64,000 bases of DNA from Sphingomonas sp. GC_Shp_5 (GCF_026540855.1 NZ_JALNUP010000001.1:372001-436000); one strand, 5' to 3'. Shown: positions 16,692 to 26,974, numbered from the stretch's first letter. A program made the numbers and translations. Notes: a model not told the origin generated them from the letters alone.

Positions 16692-18395
16692 TTGAAGAAC
16701 GATCGTCAGAATTTCGTCCTGTTCGCGCTGTTCGCGGCGGTGATCCTGTTCGGCTGGCCGCTGATCCAGGGCAAGTTCTTCCCGGTGGCGAACCCGCCGG
16801 TGACCAAGATCGAGAAGGGTCGCTCGACCGTGGTGACGCCGCAGGGCGCGCAGCCGACCGCTAATTCGCCCGCGGCGATCCAGAGCCGCCAGGCGGCGCT
16901 CGCCGCGGCGCCGCGGGTGCGGATCGACACGCCGACGCTGAAGGGCTCGATCAACCTCAAGGGTGCGCGGATCGATGATCTGGTGCTGGTCAACTACAAG
17001 GAGACCATTGCCAAGAACTCCGCGCCGATCCGCCTGCTGTCGCCGGCCGGCGCGCCCGAGGCTTATTTCGCCGGCTTCGGCTGGCGCAACGAGGGGCTGA
17101 ACCCGCCTGCGGCCGATGCGGTATGGACCGCCTCGTCGAGCGTGCTCGCCCCCGGCAAGCCGGTGAACCTCGACGCTGCCAACGCCACCGGCCAGCGCTT
17201 CCGCATCGAGCTGTCGGTCGACGACGGCTATATGTTTACCGTCAAGCAGACCGTGCTCAACGCCGGCCGCGGTCCCGTACAAGTCGCGCCTTATGGCTAT
17301 GTGAACCGCGCCGGCGTCTCCAAGGACCCGGGCACCTGGCAGATCCACACCGGCCCGATCTCGGTTCATGGCGGCCATGCCGATTACAGCGTCAAGTTCA
17401 AGGACGTCGACGCCGGCAGCGAGCGCTTCACCACCACCGGCGGTTGGATCGGCTTCACCGACAAATATTGGCTGACCTCGCTGATCCCCGACCAGGGATC
17501 GCAGTTTGACGGCCAGTTCCGCTCGGGCGGCAACCTCAACTATCAGGCCGATTACACCTTCGCGCCCAAGATCCTGGCGGCCGGTCAGGCGCTGACGCAG
17601 ACCAGCCGCTTCTTCGCCGGTGCCAAGGAGGTGAAGCTTCTCCAGCATTACGAGACCGCCGCGGGCGTGCCGCAGCTCGACAATTCGATCGACTGGGGCT
17701 GGTTCTGGTTCATCGAGAAGCCGATCTTCACCTATCTCGACTGGCTGTTCCGGATGATCGGCAACTTCGGCGTCGCCATCATCCTGCTGACGCTGACGAT
17801 CCGGGGGCTGATGTTCCCGGTCGCGCAGCGCCAGTTCGCCTCGATGGCGAAGATGCGCGCGATCCAGCCGAAGATGAAGGCGATCCAGGAGCGCTTCAAG
17901 GACGACAAGGTCAAGATGCAGCAGGAGGTGATGGGCCTCTACAAGACCGAGAAGGTCAATCCGGTCGCCGGCTGCCTGCCCACCGTAATCCAGATCCCGA
18001 TCTTCTACGCGCTGTACAAGGTGCTGATGGTGACGATCGAGATGCGCCACCAGCCGTTCTTCGGCTGGATCAAGGATCTGTCGGCACCCGATCCGCTAAC
18101 TCCGGTGAACCTGTTCGGCTTCCTCGCCTTTACCCCGCCGCACATGATCGCGATCGGCGTGGTGCCGATCTTCCTCGGCATCTCGATGTTCTTCCAGTTC
18201 CGGCTCAACCCGGCGCCGATGGACGATACCCAGAAGCAGATCTTCGCGTTCATGCCCTGGGTGCTGATGTTCGTGATGGCCTCCTATCCGGTCGGCCTGC
18301 AGATCTACTGGATCGCCTCCAACTGCTTGGCGATCCTCCAGCAGCGGGTTCTCTACGCGCGCCATCCCGGCCTCAAGATTGCGCCTGCCAAGTGA
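16692..18395 (+). CDS. yidC: Membrane protein insertase YidC
   Basis: Inner-membrane insertase of about 567 residues that folds and inserts proteins alone or with SecYEG. I took the TTG at 16692 (giving [20 protein letters not shown]) because relatives start here; an ATG at 16626 would lie inside yidD. A first membrane segment is followed by a large periplasmic domain (about residues 60-340). The conserved C-terminal insertase domain starts near [20 protein letters not shown]. It includes [20 protein letters not shown] and ends in [15 protein letters not shown]. The groove Arg is present in LTIRGLMFP. The stop overlaps the yihA start. Confidence 0.96.
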   Translation: MKNDRQNFVLFALFAAVILFGWPLIQGKFFPVANPPVTKIEKGRSTVVTPQGAQPTANSPAAIQSRQAALAAAPRVRIDTPTLKGSINLKGARIDDLVLVNYKETIAKNSAPIRLLSPAGAPEAYFAGFGWRNEGLNPPAADAVWTASSSVLAPGKPVNLDAANATGQRFRIELSVDDGYMFTVKQTVLNAGRGPVQVAPYGYVNRAGVSKDPGTWQIHTGPISVHGGHADYSVKFKDVDAGSERFTTTGGWIGFTDKYWLTSLIPDQGSQFDGQFRSGGNLNYQADYTFAPKILAAGQALTQTSRFFAGAKEVKLLQHYETAAGVPQLDNSIDWGWFWFIEKPIFTYLDWLFRMIGNFGVAIILLTLTIRGLMFPVAQRQFASMAKMRAIQPKMKAIQERFKDDKVKMQQEVMGLYKTEKVNPVAGCLPTVIQIPIFYALYKVLMVTIEMRHQPFFGWIKDLSAPDPLTPVNLFGFLAFTPPHMIAIGVVPIFLGISMFFQFRLNPAPMDDTQKQIFAFMPWVLMFVMASYPVGLQIYWIASNCLAILQQRVLYARHPGLKIAPAK

Positions 18396-19033
18396 CCGAT
18401 GTCTTCGAGCCAGAAGCGATCGAGTTCGCGCGCAAGACCTTCGCGGGCCCGGTCGGCTTCCTGAAGTCGGCGCCGAGCCTCGAGTTCCTGCCCGATGCCA
18501 CGGTGCCCGAGGTGGCGTTCGCCGGGCGCTCCAATGTCGGCAAGTCGTCGCTGCTCAATGCGCTCACCGGGCGCAACGCACTGGCGCGGACCTCGAACAC
18601 GCCGGGACGGACGCAGGAGCTCAACTTCTTTGAGGTCGGCGAGCCACTGCTGCTGCGGCTGGTCGACATGCCAGGCTATGGCTTCGCCAAGGCGCCGCCC
18701 GCGGTGGTCAAAAAGTGGCGCTTCCTGGTCAACGATTTCCTGCGCGGCCGCCAGGCGCTTAAGCGCGCGCTGGTGCTGATCGACTCGCGTCACGGCATAA
18801 AGGATGTCGATCGCGAGATCCTCGAGATGCTCGATAAGGCAGCGGTGAGCTACCGGATCGTGCTGACCAAGGCGGATAAGATCAAGGCGTCGGAGCTTGC
18901 CGAGGTAACGGAACGCACCGCTATCGAGGCCCGCAAGCGGCCGGCGGCACACCCGGACATTCTGGTGACCTCGAGCGAGGGCGGCATGGGCATTCCCGAG
19001 CTGCGCGCCGCGGTGCTGGAAGCGCTGGGCTGA
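18392..19033 (+). CDS. yihA: Ribosome biogenesis GTP-binding protein YihA/YsxC/EngB
   Basis: GTPase of 213 residues needed for large ribosomal subunit assembly. The G-motifs are all seen: G1 [15 protein letters not shown]2 region [15 protein letters not shown]3 DMPGYGFA, G4 TKADKI, and G5 TSSEGGMGI. The GTG start at 18392 overlaps the yidC stop, so translation is coupled to the insertase gene. No terminator is visible before the next gene. Confidence 0.96.
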   Translation: MTDVFEPEAIEFARKTFAGPVGFLKSAPSLEFLPDATVPEVAFAGRSNVGKSSLLNALTGRNALARTSNTPGRTQELNFFEVGEPLLLRLVDMPGYGFAKAPPAVVKKWRFLVNDFLRGRQALKRALVLIDSRHGIKDVDREILEMLDKAAVSYRIVLTKADKIKASELAEVTERTAIEARKRPAAHPDILVTSSEGGMGIPELRAAVLEALG

Positions 19034-19082
19034 AACAATCCGGCGCTAGACCGGTCTCGTCCTCGCGGCTAACCCGGGCGTC

Positions 19083-19757
19083 ATGAAGCTCATCATCGGC
19101 AACAAGGCCTATTCCTCCTGGTCGCTGCGCGGCTGGCTCGCCTGCAAGCAATCGGGCCTTCCGTTCGACGAGGTGGTCGTGCCGCTGTACGACGGCGAAT
19201 GGGACCGGCGCCGCGAGGGCGCCGAGTTCGCGCCATCCTCGGGCAAGGTGCCGATCCTGTGGGATGGCGAGGCGGTGGTGTGGGACAGTCTCGCGATTGT
19301 CGATTATCTTGCCGACAAGGTGGGGCGCGACCGCTTCTGGCCGGCGGACGAGGCGGCGCGGGCGATGGCGCGGTCGATGGCCGCGGAGATGCATTCGAGC
19401 TTCACCGCGCTCCGCCGCAAATGCCCGATGAACGTCCGCCAGGTGTTTCCCGCCCAGCGCCCCGACGATGACGTGCTCGCCGATCTCGCCCGGATCATGG
19501 AATTATGGGCGCAGGCCCGCGCGCGCTTCGGCGGCGACGGCGACTTCCTGTTCGGCCAGTTCGGCGCGGCCGACATCATGTTCGCGCCGGTGCTGACGCG
19601 GATCGTCACCTACCAGCTGCCGATCGCGCGCTTCGCCACCGCCTATATGGACGCGATGTTCGGCCACCCCTGGATGCAGGACTGGATCGCCGGCGCCCAG
19701 GAAGAGGAATGGGTGATCGAGCAATATGAGCAGCCGGCGCAAAGCCCCGCGGCGTGA
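19083..19757 (+). CDS. Glutathione S-transferase family protein
   Basis: Soluble protein of 224 residues with a thioredoxin-like N-terminal domain (LIIGNKAYSSWSLRGWLACK, with Ser residues where GSTs place the catalytic residue). The glutathione-binding GKVPILWDGE and WDSLAIVDYLAD follow, then an all-helical C-terminal domain. The substrate is unknown; relatives detoxify electrophiles or act in dehalogenation. Its stop overlaps the dapE GTG by 4 nt, a coupling without obvious metabolic sense. Confidence 0.93.
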   Translation: MKLIIGNKAYSSWSLRGWLACKQSGLPFDEVVVPLYDGEWDRRREGAEFAPSSGKVPILWDGEAVVWDSLAIVDYLADKVGRDRFWPADEAARAMARSMAAEMHSSFTALRRKCPMNVRQVFPAQRPDDDVLADLARIMELWAQARARFGGDGDFLFGQFGAADIMFAPVLTRIVTYQLPIARFATAYMDAMFGHPWMQDWIAGAQEEEWVIEQYEQPAQSPAA

Positions 19758-20872
19758 TCGATCCGGTCGCGCTGGCGCAGGCGCTGATCCGCGCTGACAG
19801 CGTGACGCCGGCGCGCGGGCCGGTGTTCGACGTGCTGGAGGCGGCGCTGGCCACAGCCGGGTTCGCCGTCGACCGCTTCGTCAGCGGCGACGCACCCGAC
19901 GGACCGGTCGAGAACCTGCTCGCGGTCCGCGCCGGCACCGGACCCCATCTTGCCTTCGCCGGTCACGTCGACGTGGTACCGGCGGGCGACGGCTGGACCG
20001 GCTCGCCCTGGTCGGGAGAGATCCGCGACGGGCTGCTCTACGGCCGCGGCGCGGTGGACATGAAGGGTGCGGTGGCCGCTTTCGTCGCCGCCGCCGGACG
20101 AGCGTCAAGCAACGCGACACTCAGCCTGATCATCACCGGCGACGAAGAGGGACCGGCGACCTATGGCACGCCGGTGCTGATCGAGCGCATGGCGGCCCGA
20201 GGAATCGCGCCCGATGCCTGCGTGGTCGGCGAGCCGACCTCGGCGCAGCGGCTGGGCGACGCGATCAAGATCGGCCGGCGCGGCTCGGTCAACCTCTGGA
20301 TCGAGGTGCCGGGCCAGCAGGGCCATGTCGCTTACCCGCAGCTCGCCGACAATCCGGTGACGCGGCTGATCGCGGCGCTGGCCGAGATCGACGCGCTGGT
20401 GCTGGACGCGGGCAATGCCTGGTTCCAGCCTTCGAACATCGAGGTGACCGACCTCGCCGTCGGCAACCCTGCCCATAATGTCATCCCCGGCAAGGCCTCC
20501 GCGCGGCTCAACATCCGCTTCAATAGCGAACAGCGCGGGGCCGATCTGGTTCAGCGGATAGAGGCGGTGGTTTACCGCCATGCGCCCGCCGCGACGGTGA
20601 CCGCCAGGATCTCGGGCGAGGCCTTCCTCACCGAGCCTGGCGCACTATCGGCGACGATGGGCGCGGCGATCGAGGCGCACACCGGTCTTGTACCGACGCT
20701 GTCGACCACTGGCGGGACGTCCGACGCGCGGTTCCTGTCGCGGCTGTGCCCGACGATCGAATTCGGGCTGCTCAACGCGACGATGCACCAGGTCGACGAG
20801 GCGGTGGCAGTGGATGATCTGCATAGGCTGACAGCAATCTACGCGGATCTGATCGCGCGGTTCACACGCTAA
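19754..20872 (+). CDS. dapE: Succinyl-diaminopimelate desuccinylase
   Basis: Zinc-dependent M20-type hydrolase of 372 residues that releases succinate from N-succinyl-LL-diaminopimelate in lysine and peptidoglycan synthesis. The metal and catalytic motifs are complete: FAGHVDVVPAGD (first His/Asp), YGRGAVDMKGAVAAF (bridging Asp), TGDEEGPATYGT (general-base Glu and ligand), GEPTS and, near the end, NATMHQVDE with the last His. The interface domain is present (IEVPGQQGHVAYPQLADNP). The GTG start overlaps the GST stop. Confidence 0.96.
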   Translation: MIDPVALAQALIRADSVTPARGPVFDVLEAALATAGFAVDRFVSGDAPDGPVENLLAVRAGTGPHLAFAGHVDVVPAGDGWTGSPWSGEIRDGLLYGRGAVDMKGAVAAFVAAAGRASSNATLSLIITGDEEGPATYGTPVLIERMAARGIAPDACVVGEPTSAQRLGDAIKIGRRGSVNLWIEVPGQQGHVAYPQLADNPVTRLIAALAEIDALVLDAGNAWFQPSNIEVTDLAVGNPAHNVIPGKASARLNIRFNSEQRGADLVQRIEAVVYRHAPAATVTARISGEAFLTEPGALSATMGAAIEAHTGLVPTLSTTGGTSDARFLSRLCPTIEFGLLNATMHQVDEAVAVDDLHRLTAIYADLIARFTR

Positions 20873-20946
20873 CGGCCGGCGGATCTGGCGACGCACCCAC
20901 TGCCCCTCAGCAACCGGTGCGGGAGCACGCCCGCCGCGGGCAAGCG

Positions 20947-21501
20947 CTAGCTCCGGCCCCGCCGCAGGACGATGTAGAGCGCCCCCTGCCCGCCGTGGCG
21001 CGGATGGGCACCGCGCACGGCGGCAATTGAATCCGCGTGGCGCGAGGCACCCAGCCAGTCGGTCACCGCCGAGCGGATTGCGCCACGCGCATGGGGCCGC
21101 TCGCTTTCGGCGCGCGGTGGCTTGCCGGTGACGAGCAGCAGCACGCGATCGCCACGGCGGATCGCGCGATCCAGGCCCTGATCGAGCAGGGCGTGCGCCG
21201 AAGAGAGCGTATGGCCGTGGAGATCGATCGAACTATCGGGCTGGACGATGCCGCGGACGATCTTCTTGTCCCAGCTGCCGTCGAGATTGCCCGCCCCGAT
21301 CGGCGCGGGACGCGGCGTCACCGCGACCTGCCGGGGCGGCTTGGCCGGTGCAATCGCGCGCGGGACGACCTTCGCCGGCGCCACCGGCGCTGGTGCCTTG
21401 GGCACCGCCGCGGGCGCGACCGGCCGCGGCGTGCGGATCGGAGTCACCGTCGCCATCACCCGCGCCCACAGATGCGCCTCGTCAGGGCTGAGTTGGCGCA
21501 C
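20947..21501 (-). CDS. Smr/MutS2-type domain protein
   Basis: Protein of about 184 residues. A Pro/Ala-rich linker (about residues 20-75) precedes a Smr domain with the conserved DLHGHTLSSAHALLDQGL, VLLLVTGK and HPRHGGQGALYIVLRR. Smr domains act as nucleases or RNA-binding modules; the role of these stand-alone versions is not settled. I chose the GTG at 21501 (QLSPDEAHLWARV), which overlaps the 3' end of mltA by 20 nt. It is downstream of mltA and probably cotranscribed. Confidence 0.88.
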   Translation of the reverse strand: MRQLSPDEAHLWARVMATVTPIRTPRPVAPAAVPKAPAPVAPAKVVPRAIAPAKPPRQVAVTPRPAPIGAGNLDGSWDKKIVRGIVQPDSSIDLHGHTLSSAHALLDQGLDRAIRRGDRVLLLVTGKPPRAESERPHARGAIRSAVTDWLGASRHADSIAAVRGAHPRHGGQGALYIVLRRGRS

Positions 21502-22804
21502 TTGCCCCCACCCGTGCCAACGTGCCGATCGGGAGCAGCAGGAAGGCGGTGCCGTGTGCGGCCATGCCGCCTGCGGTCGCCTCAGCGGCAGGACCGGCAC
21601 CCCAATAGGTGTCGAAGCGATTGGCGCCCTTGATCGCGCCACCTGTATCCTGCGCCACCCACAGGCCGCTCGCATCCTGCCGGTCCATCGACAGGAATAC
21701 CGGCGCGCCGAGCGGGACGTATTTGACGTCGGCGGCCGCGCTCACCCCGCCGTTGACGACATAGCCCATCGCGCCCTGCGGCGGCGTGTCGAGCGTGCGA
21801 AAGAACACGAAACTCTTGTTCTCGTTCATGATCGCCTCGCCCTCCTGCGGATGGGCGCGCAGCCAGGCGACGATCCCCTGCATCGAGGTCTGCCCCGGCT
21901 GGAGCAGTCCGCGGCTCTTCATCAATGCGCCGATGCCAGTATAGGCGCGGCCGTTCTGGGTGGCATAGCCGACCCGCATGAACGAGCCATCGGGCAGCCG
22001 CAGCCGCCCCGAGCCCTGGATCTGGAGAAAGAACACCGCCGCCTCGTCGGCGCCCCAGGCGAGCACCGGCGCCTTGTTGCCGAGCGACCCGGAGACAATC
22101 TGGGCACGCTCGTCATAGGGCACGAAGTTGCTGCCCTGCACCTTGCCGCGGATCTTCTTGCCCTTGAGATCGGGCGAAAACTGGCCGAGGTCGACGTCGA
22201 TCAGATCGTCGGGCCGGCCATAGATCGGCACCTCATAGCCTGGCCGCCGCTCGCGCGACGCGGCGATTTCGGGTTCGTAATAGCCGGTGGCGAAGGCGCT
22301 GCCGTCGCCCACCTGGACCGCCTCGAAATTGGCCACAAAGAAGTCGCGCGCGGCGCCTCGCGGCACCGATTGCGCCGCCGCGCAGGCACTTTGCCAGTCG
22401 GTGCCGCGGGTCAGCCCGGAGGCGTCGGTGCGGCGCATGAGGCCGGGGCAGCTCGACAGAAAGGCCTGACGCGCCGCCTCGGCCTGAGGCTCCGTCAGCG
22501 GCAGCGCGGCGAGCGATGGCCCCGGGACGACACCGGTGCTGGTGGCGGTGGTCGCACCGGGGGTCGGCACCACGGGGGTGGCGAGCAGCGGGATGGCGGA
22601 ATCGATCCGTCCGTCAAACGCCCGCCCGCTCGGGATCGGCTGGGCGGCGACGCTGCTGCTTGGCCGCGACGGTGGCCGACCGGCGGTGTGGCTGGGGCGG
22701 GACGGCGGCGGCGCCACCCCGGCCGACGGCGGCACGATCGCGCCGCTGCACGCACTCAGCGCCATGGCGAGCGCGATGCTGACGGTTACGCGTTTACTGG
22801 TCAT
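21482..22804 (-). CDS. mltA: Membrane-bound lytic murein transglycosylase A (lipoprotein)
   Basis: Peptidoglycan lytic transglycosylase of 440 residues, anchored to the outer membrane by a lipid. The ATG at 22804 starts a lipoprotein signal with the lipobox LSAC. A Pro/Ser-rich linker spans about residues 20-80. The MltA domain has FEAVQVGDGSAFATGYYEPE and FLQIQGSGRLRLPDG. The 3D domain has VAQDTGGAIKGANRFDTYWG with catalytic Asp residues. It lies between the Tim44-like gene and smr on the same strand, an order common in alphaproteobacteria. Confidence 0.95.
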   Translation of the reverse strand: MTSKRVTVSIALAMALSACSGAIVPPSAGVAPPPSRPSHTAGRPPSRPSSSVAAQPIPSGRAFDGRIDSAIPLLATPVVPTPGATTATSTGVVPGPSLAALPLTEPQAEAARQAFLSSCPGLMRRTDASGLTRGTDWQSACAAAQSVPRGAARDFFVANFEAVQVGDGSAFATGYYEPEIAASRERRPGYEVPIYGRPDDLIDVDLGQFSPDLKGKKIRGKVQGSNFVPYDERAQIVSGSLGNKAPVLAWGADEAAVFFLQIQGSGRLRLPDGSFMRVGYATQNGRAYTGIGALMKSRGLLQPGQTSMQGIVAWLRAHPQEGEAIMNENKSFVFFRTLDTPPQGAMGYVVNGGVSAAADVKYVPLGAPVFLSMDRQDASGLWVAQDTGGAIKGANRFDTYWGAGPAAEATAGGMAAHGTAFLLLPIGTLARVGASAPTQP

Positions 22805-22928
22805 CTGATCACCCCGGAACGGACGCCGGGGCAAGCACCCCGCTTTTCTATGCAAGCGATGTGCCCAACGACCGCGCCGGGAACAAGCCCAGGCGCAGTT
22901 CCATCGTTCAACGATCGATACGAAAGGC

Positions 22929-23576
22929 TCACGCCTCGTCGGTGTCGGCGAGCTTCCAGTTGGGATCGTTGCTGCGCAGCGTGCGGGCGAAGGTCCACAC
23001 GTCATGCGTCTCGACCGCATCGACCAGCGACCCGGCGATGACATGACCCTCGGCATCGCGCGTCACCGCGGCAATGTCGGCGTCGAAGCGCACGGTGATC
23101 CGCGCCTCGCGGCCAGTTAGCGCCGCATCGGCAATCATTGCCCGCTCGATCGAGACAAGGCGGTTGTCGAGCGTCTCGCCGGCTTCGCGGCGTTGGGCGA
23201 TCGCCTCGCCGAACGCGTCGGCGACCTCGTCATTGGCGAGCTCACGCAACTCGGCCTCGTCGCCGCGCCAGAATGCCTCCAGCGTCATCCGATAGGCCGC
23301 CTGTGCGCCCTCCAGGAAGCGCGACACGTCGAACCCCTGCTCACCTGCGACGATCGCGCGCAGGCCCGCCTCGGCGCGCGGCTCGATGTTGCGGTTGGCC
23401 GGTTCGCGTACCTCGGGGGCAACGTCGATCGTGCGCGGCACCGCCAGCGACGCCGGGCGATCCTCGGCCGTGCGCGGCAGCGGCTGCTGTTCGTGGCCGG
23501 TGCGCTTCCCGAGCACGCTGTACAGCCTCAGCGCCAGAAAGCCTGCGACCATCGCGAGTAGAACTACGTAAAACAC
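22929..23576 (-). CDS. Tim44/TimA-like inner-membrane protein
   Basis: Protein of about 215 residues. One N-terminal membrane anchor (VVLLAMVAGFLALRLYSVLG) and a linker precede a Tim44-like domain (about residues 70-210: FLEGAQAAYRMTLEAFWRGD, VWTFARTLRSNDPNWKLADT). In mitochondria Tim44 tethers the import motor; the bacterial protein is membrane-bound with an unclear role. I chose the GTG at 23576 because GGAGG lies just upstream; a GTG at 23600 would add 8 residues. It diverges from secB. Confidence 0.9.
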   Translation of the reverse strand: MFYVVLLAMVAGFLALRLYSVLGKRTGHEQQPLPRTAEDRPASLAVPRTIDVAPEVREPANRNIEPRAEAGLRAIVAGEQGFDVSRFLEGAQAAYRMTLEAFWRGDEAELRELANDEVADAFGEAIAQRREAGETLDNRLVSIERAMIADAALTGREARITVRFDADIAAVTRDAEGHVIAGSLVDAVETHDVWTFARTLRSNDPNWKLADTDEA

Positions 23577-23748
23577 CGTGCCTCCGATCTTCGCACCCAC
23601 ATAGGCGCATGCGTCGGCAATTCAAAGCATCGCCCGCGAGCGGCCGTTGAATCGCCCCGTGAGCGCTGCTAGGCGCGGGCTTAACGCATCCCAACGCCTC
23701 ACCGGCGGTTTCGATGCTCCTCCTTTCCATGATCCAAGGACGATTAAC

Positions 23749-24243
23749 ATGGCCAGTACGTTCGACAGCCAGCCGCTTGCCAACGGTGCCGACACCGCGC
23801 CGGCCGCAGGGCTGATCTCGCAATATGTGAAGGACCTGTCGTTCGAGAATCCGAACGCGCCCGCGATCTTCCAGAATCCCGCCCAGCCCGCGATCGACGT
23901 GCAGTTCAACATCGGCACCGCGCAGGTCGGCGACGATGTCCATGAGGTGGTGCTCAAGATCGACGTCAAGGCCGAGGCCGAGGGCCAGACCGCGTTCATC
24001 GTCGACCTGACCTATGCGGGCCTGTTCGGGCTGCGCAACGTGCCCGCCGAGCATGTCCAGCCGTTCCTGCTCGGCGAGGCCCCGCGCCTGCTGTTCCCGT
24101 TCGCGCGCCGCGTGCTTGCCGACACTGTGCGCGACGGCGGCTTCCCGCCGCTGCTGCTCGAGCCGATCGATTTCAGCCAGCTCTACCTGCAGCAGGCCGA
24201 GGCCCAAAGCCAGGCGATCCCCGAAGGCTTCGGTCAGGCCTGA
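23749..24243 (+). CDS. secB: Protein-export chaperone SecB
   Basis: Cytosolic tetrameric chaperone of 164 residues that keeps precursors unfolded for SecA. The conserved strands are seen (YVKDLSFENPNAP, VVLKIDVKAEAEGQTAFIVD, LTYAGLFGLRNVP), with the C-terminal FPFARRVLADTVRDGGFPPL. The ATG at 23749 has AAGGA 9 nt upstream. The 172-bp spacer to the divergent Tim44-like gene should contain both promoters. Confidence 0.97.
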   Translation: MASTFDSQPLANGADTAPAAGLISQYVKDLSFENPNAPAIFQNPAQPAIDVQFNIGTAQVGDDVHEVVLKIDVKAEAEGQTAFIVDLTYAGLFGLRNVPAEHVQPFLLGEAPRLLFPFARRVLADTVRDGGFPPLLLEPIDFSQLYLQQAEAQSQAIPEGFGQA

Positions 24244-24267
24244 TCTGATCCGAGGGGGCGGACAGCG

Positions 24268-25827
24268 ATGAACCTAACCAAGTCGCTGGGATCGGTCGGC
24301 GGGCTGACGCTTGCCAGCCGCGTGCTCGGCCTGGTGCGCGACTCGCTGTTCGCCCGCTACATGGGCGCGAGCTTCGCGTCCGACGCGTTCCAGATCGCGT
24401 TTCGCCTCCCTAACATGTTCCGCGCGCTGTTCGCCGAGGGCGCCTTTTCCGCCGCGTTCATCCCGATGTTCAACCGCAAGGTGGCGGACCCCGACGGCGG
24501 CGGGCTGCCGAACGGCATCGCCTTCGCCGAGGACGCGCTCTCCGTCCTGCTGCCGATCCTGATCGCGCTGACGGTAATCGTCGAGGTGGCCGCCTGGCCG
24601 GCGACCTATCTGATCTCGGGCGGCTTCCACGATGCCACGCCCGACCAGTTCAGCTATGCGGTCGAGCTGTCGCGCTGGACCTTTCCCTATCTGATGCTGA
24701 TCAGCGTGGTGTCGCTGCTCGGCGGCATCCTCAACTCGCTGCACAAATTCTGGATCAACGCCGCGGCGCCGATCCTGCTCAACGTCACGCAGATCGCCGC
24801 GCTGATCTTCCTCCACACCAGCCCGATCGGCACCGCGCGCAACCAGGCGATCGCGGTGACCGTCGCCGGGGCGCTCCAGCTCGGCTGGCTATGGTGGGCA
24901 TGCCGGCAGAGCGGCGTGCGGCTGCGGATCAAGCGGCCGCAGCTCAACCCCGACGTCAAGCGGCTGATGGCGCTGATCTGGCCTGCCGCGGCCGGCGCCG
25001 GTGCGGTGCAGATCAACCTCGTCGTCTCCAGCGCGCTGGCGGCGCATTTCCTGCCGCATGGCTCGGTGACCTACATCTACCTTGCCGATCGGCTCAACCA
25101 GCTGCCACTCGGCCTGATCGGTATCGGCCTTGGCACCGTGCTGCTGCCGACGATCTCGCGCCTGCTCGGGCGCGGCGAGGAAGCGCAGGCGATGACCACG
25201 CAGAACCGCGCGATGGAACTGGCGCTGTTCCTCACCCTGCCGGCCACCGCCGCGCTGGTGATCTGCGGCCGGACAATCATCGCGGCGTTGTTCCAGCATG
25301 GTCATTTCCGCGCCGACGATGCCGTGGCGACCACCCAGGCGCTCGCCGCCTTCTCGATCGGCCTCCCGAGCTACATCCTCGTCAAGGTGCTCACCCCGGG
25401 CTATTATGCCCGCTCCGACACCAAGACGCCGGTGCGCTATGCGACCATCTCGATGGCGGTCAATCTGGTGCTCAATCTCGCCTTCATCCTGCCGCTCGGC
25501 CACATGGGCCCGCCGCTCGCCACCGCAATCGCGAGCACGGTCAACGTCACCCTGCTCTATCGTACGCTCAACCGCCGCGGCCAATTCACCCCCGATGCGC
25601 AGCTGCGCCGTCGGGCGCCGCGGATGCTGGTCGCCGCGGTGATCATGGGCGTGGTGATGTTCTTCCTCAACGACCTGTTCCAGCCCTATGTCACCGGCCC
25701 CAGCCTCGCGCGCTGGATGGCGATGGTGGTGCTGGTCGGCACCGGCGGGCTGGTCTATGCCGCGGCCGTCTTCGCGACCGGCGCTCTGCGCCCGCGCGAC
25801 ATCCGTCAGCTCGTTCGTTCAAAGTAA
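24268..25827 (+). CDS. murJ: Lipid II flippase MurJ
   Basis: Integral membrane protein of 519 residues that flips the peptidoglycan precursor lipid II. It starts with the family signature SLGSVGGLTLASRVLGLVRD, followed by FRLPNMFRALFAEGAFSAAF and about 14 hydrophobic segments. A GGGGG-type ribosome site precedes the ATG at 24268, 24 nt after secB. It continues into trpS after 9 nt, so murJ and trpS are probably cotranscribed. Confidence 0.97.
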   Translation: MNLTKSLGSVGGLTLASRVLGLVRDSLFARYMGASFASDAFQIAFRLPNMFRALFAEGAFSAAFIPMFNRKVADPDGGGLPNGIAFAEDALSVLLPILIALTVIVEVAAWPATYLISGGFHDATPDQFSYAVELSRWTFPYLMLISVVSLLGGILNSLHKFWINAAAPILLNVTQIAALIFLHTSPIGTARNQAIAVTVAGALQLGWLWWACRQSGVRLRIKRPQLNPDVKRLMALIWPAAAGAGAVQINLVVSSALAAHFLPHGSVTYIYLADRLNQLPLGLIGIGLGTVLLPTISRLLGRGEEAQAMTTQNRAMELALFLTLPATAALVICGRTIIAALFQHGHFRADDAVATTQALAAFSIGLPSYILVKVLTPGYYARSDTKTPVRYATISMAVNLVLNLAFILPLGHMGPPLATAIASTVNVTLLYRTLNRRGQFTPDAQLRRRAPRMLVAAVIMGVVMFFLNDLFQPYVTGPSLARWMAMVVLVGTGGLVYAAAVFATGALRPRDIRQLVRSK

Positions 25828-25836
25828 GGCCCTGCC

Positions 25837-26841
25837 ATGCGCGTCGTTTCCGGCATCCAGCCCACCGGCAATCTCCATCTCGGCAATTACCTGGGGGCGA
25901 TCCGGCAGTGGGTGGCGATGCAGGACGCGATGGGCCCGGACGACGATTGCCTGTTCTTCCTCGCCGATCTCCACGCGCTGACTCAGCCGGTGGTGCCGGC
26001 GGATCTCTCGGCCAACACCATCGAGATGGCAGCAACGCTGCTCGCCTGCGGGATCGATCCCCAGCGCTCGATCCTGTTCAACCAGGCGCGCGTGCCGGCG
26101 CACAGCGAGCTCGCCTGGATCCTCAACGGCACCGCGCGGGTCGGCTGGCTCAACCGCATGACCCAGTGGAAGGACAAGGCCGGCAAGAACCGCGAGGGCC
26201 AGAGCGTCGGACTGTTCGTCTATCCGGTGCTCCAGGCCGCCGATATCCTGGCTTATCAGGCGACCCATGTGCCGGTGGGCGACGACCAGAAGCAACATCT
26301 CGAGCTGGCGCGCGACATCGCGACCAAGTTCAACACCGATTTTGGCGTCGAGCTGTTCACCCTGCCCGAGCCGCTGATCAGCAAGGCCGCGCCGCGGATC
26401 ATGAGCCTGCGCGACGGCAGCGCCAAGATGTCCAAGTCCGATCCGTCCGACGCGTCGCGGATCAGCCTGATCGACAGCGACGACGCCATTGCCCAGAAGC
26501 TGCGCAAGGCGAAGACCGATCCCGAGCCGCTGCCGGCGATGCTGGAGGAGCTGGACGGCCGCCCCGAGGCGAAGAATCTGGTGACGATCTTCGCCGCGCT
26601 GGCGGATCGTACGCCGGCCGAGGTGCTCGGCGACTATGCCGGCCAGGGGTTCGGCGCGTTCAAGCCCGCGCTGGCGGATCTCGCCGTGGCGACGCTAAGC
26701 CCGATACGCGAGCGGCTGACCAGCCTGCTCGCCGATCGCGCCGAAGTCGCCGCGACTCTCGCCCGCGGCGCGCACAAGGCCCGCGACATGGCGGCGCCGA
26801 CGGTGGCGGCGGCGCAGGCGGCGGTGGGGCTGCAGCTCTAG
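25837..26841 (+). CDS. trpS: Tryptophanyl-tRNA synthetase
   Basis: Class I aminoacyl-tRNA synthetase of 334 residues. The HIGH-like motif is HLGN in [20 protein letters not shown] and the second signature is KMSKSDPSD. Typical stretches [10 protein letters not shown] and [17 protein letters not shown] are present. Length and motifs are those of bacterial TrpRS. It is convergent with dnaA; a palindromic repeat lies between them. Confidence 0.97.
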   Translation: MRVVSGIQPTGNLHLGNYLGAIRQWVAMQDAMGPDDDCLFFLADLHALTQPVVPADLSANTIEMAATLLACGIDPQRSILFNQARVPAHSELAWILNGTARVGWLNRMTQWKDKAGKNREGQSVGLFVYPVLQAADILAYQATHVPVGDDQKQHLELARDIATKFNTDFGVELFTLPEPLISKAAPRIMSLRDGSAKMSKSDPSDASRISLIDSDDAIAQKLRKAKTDPEPLPAMLEELDGRPEAKNLVTIFAALADRTPAEVLGDYAGQGFGAFKPALADLAVATLSPIRERLTSLLADRAEVAATLARGAHKARDMAAPTVAAAQAAVGLQL

Positions 26842-26849
26842 CCAACGCC

Positions 26850-26930
26850 GTCATCCCAGCCGAAGCTGGTGTCTCTCGCGGCTCCGTTCCTGCGCATGCC
26901 GCATGAGATCCCAGCTTTCGCTGGGATGAC
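26850..26930. repeat. Palindromic intergenic repeat, copy A (81 bp)
   Basis: The element begins GTCATCCCAGC and ends GCTGGGATGAC, so its ends are inverted copies. Each half folds by itself (CCCAGC-CGAA-GCTGG and CCCAGC-TTTC-GCTGGG). It is similar over its whole length to the element at 45960-46039, and the last 27 bases are identical. It lies between the convergent genes trpS and dnaA, where it could end both transcripts. Confidence 0.9.
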
Positions 26931-26974
26931 GTACTTGCGGCTGGTCGAGCGCCGGGCACTCGATGGCGGAAGCG

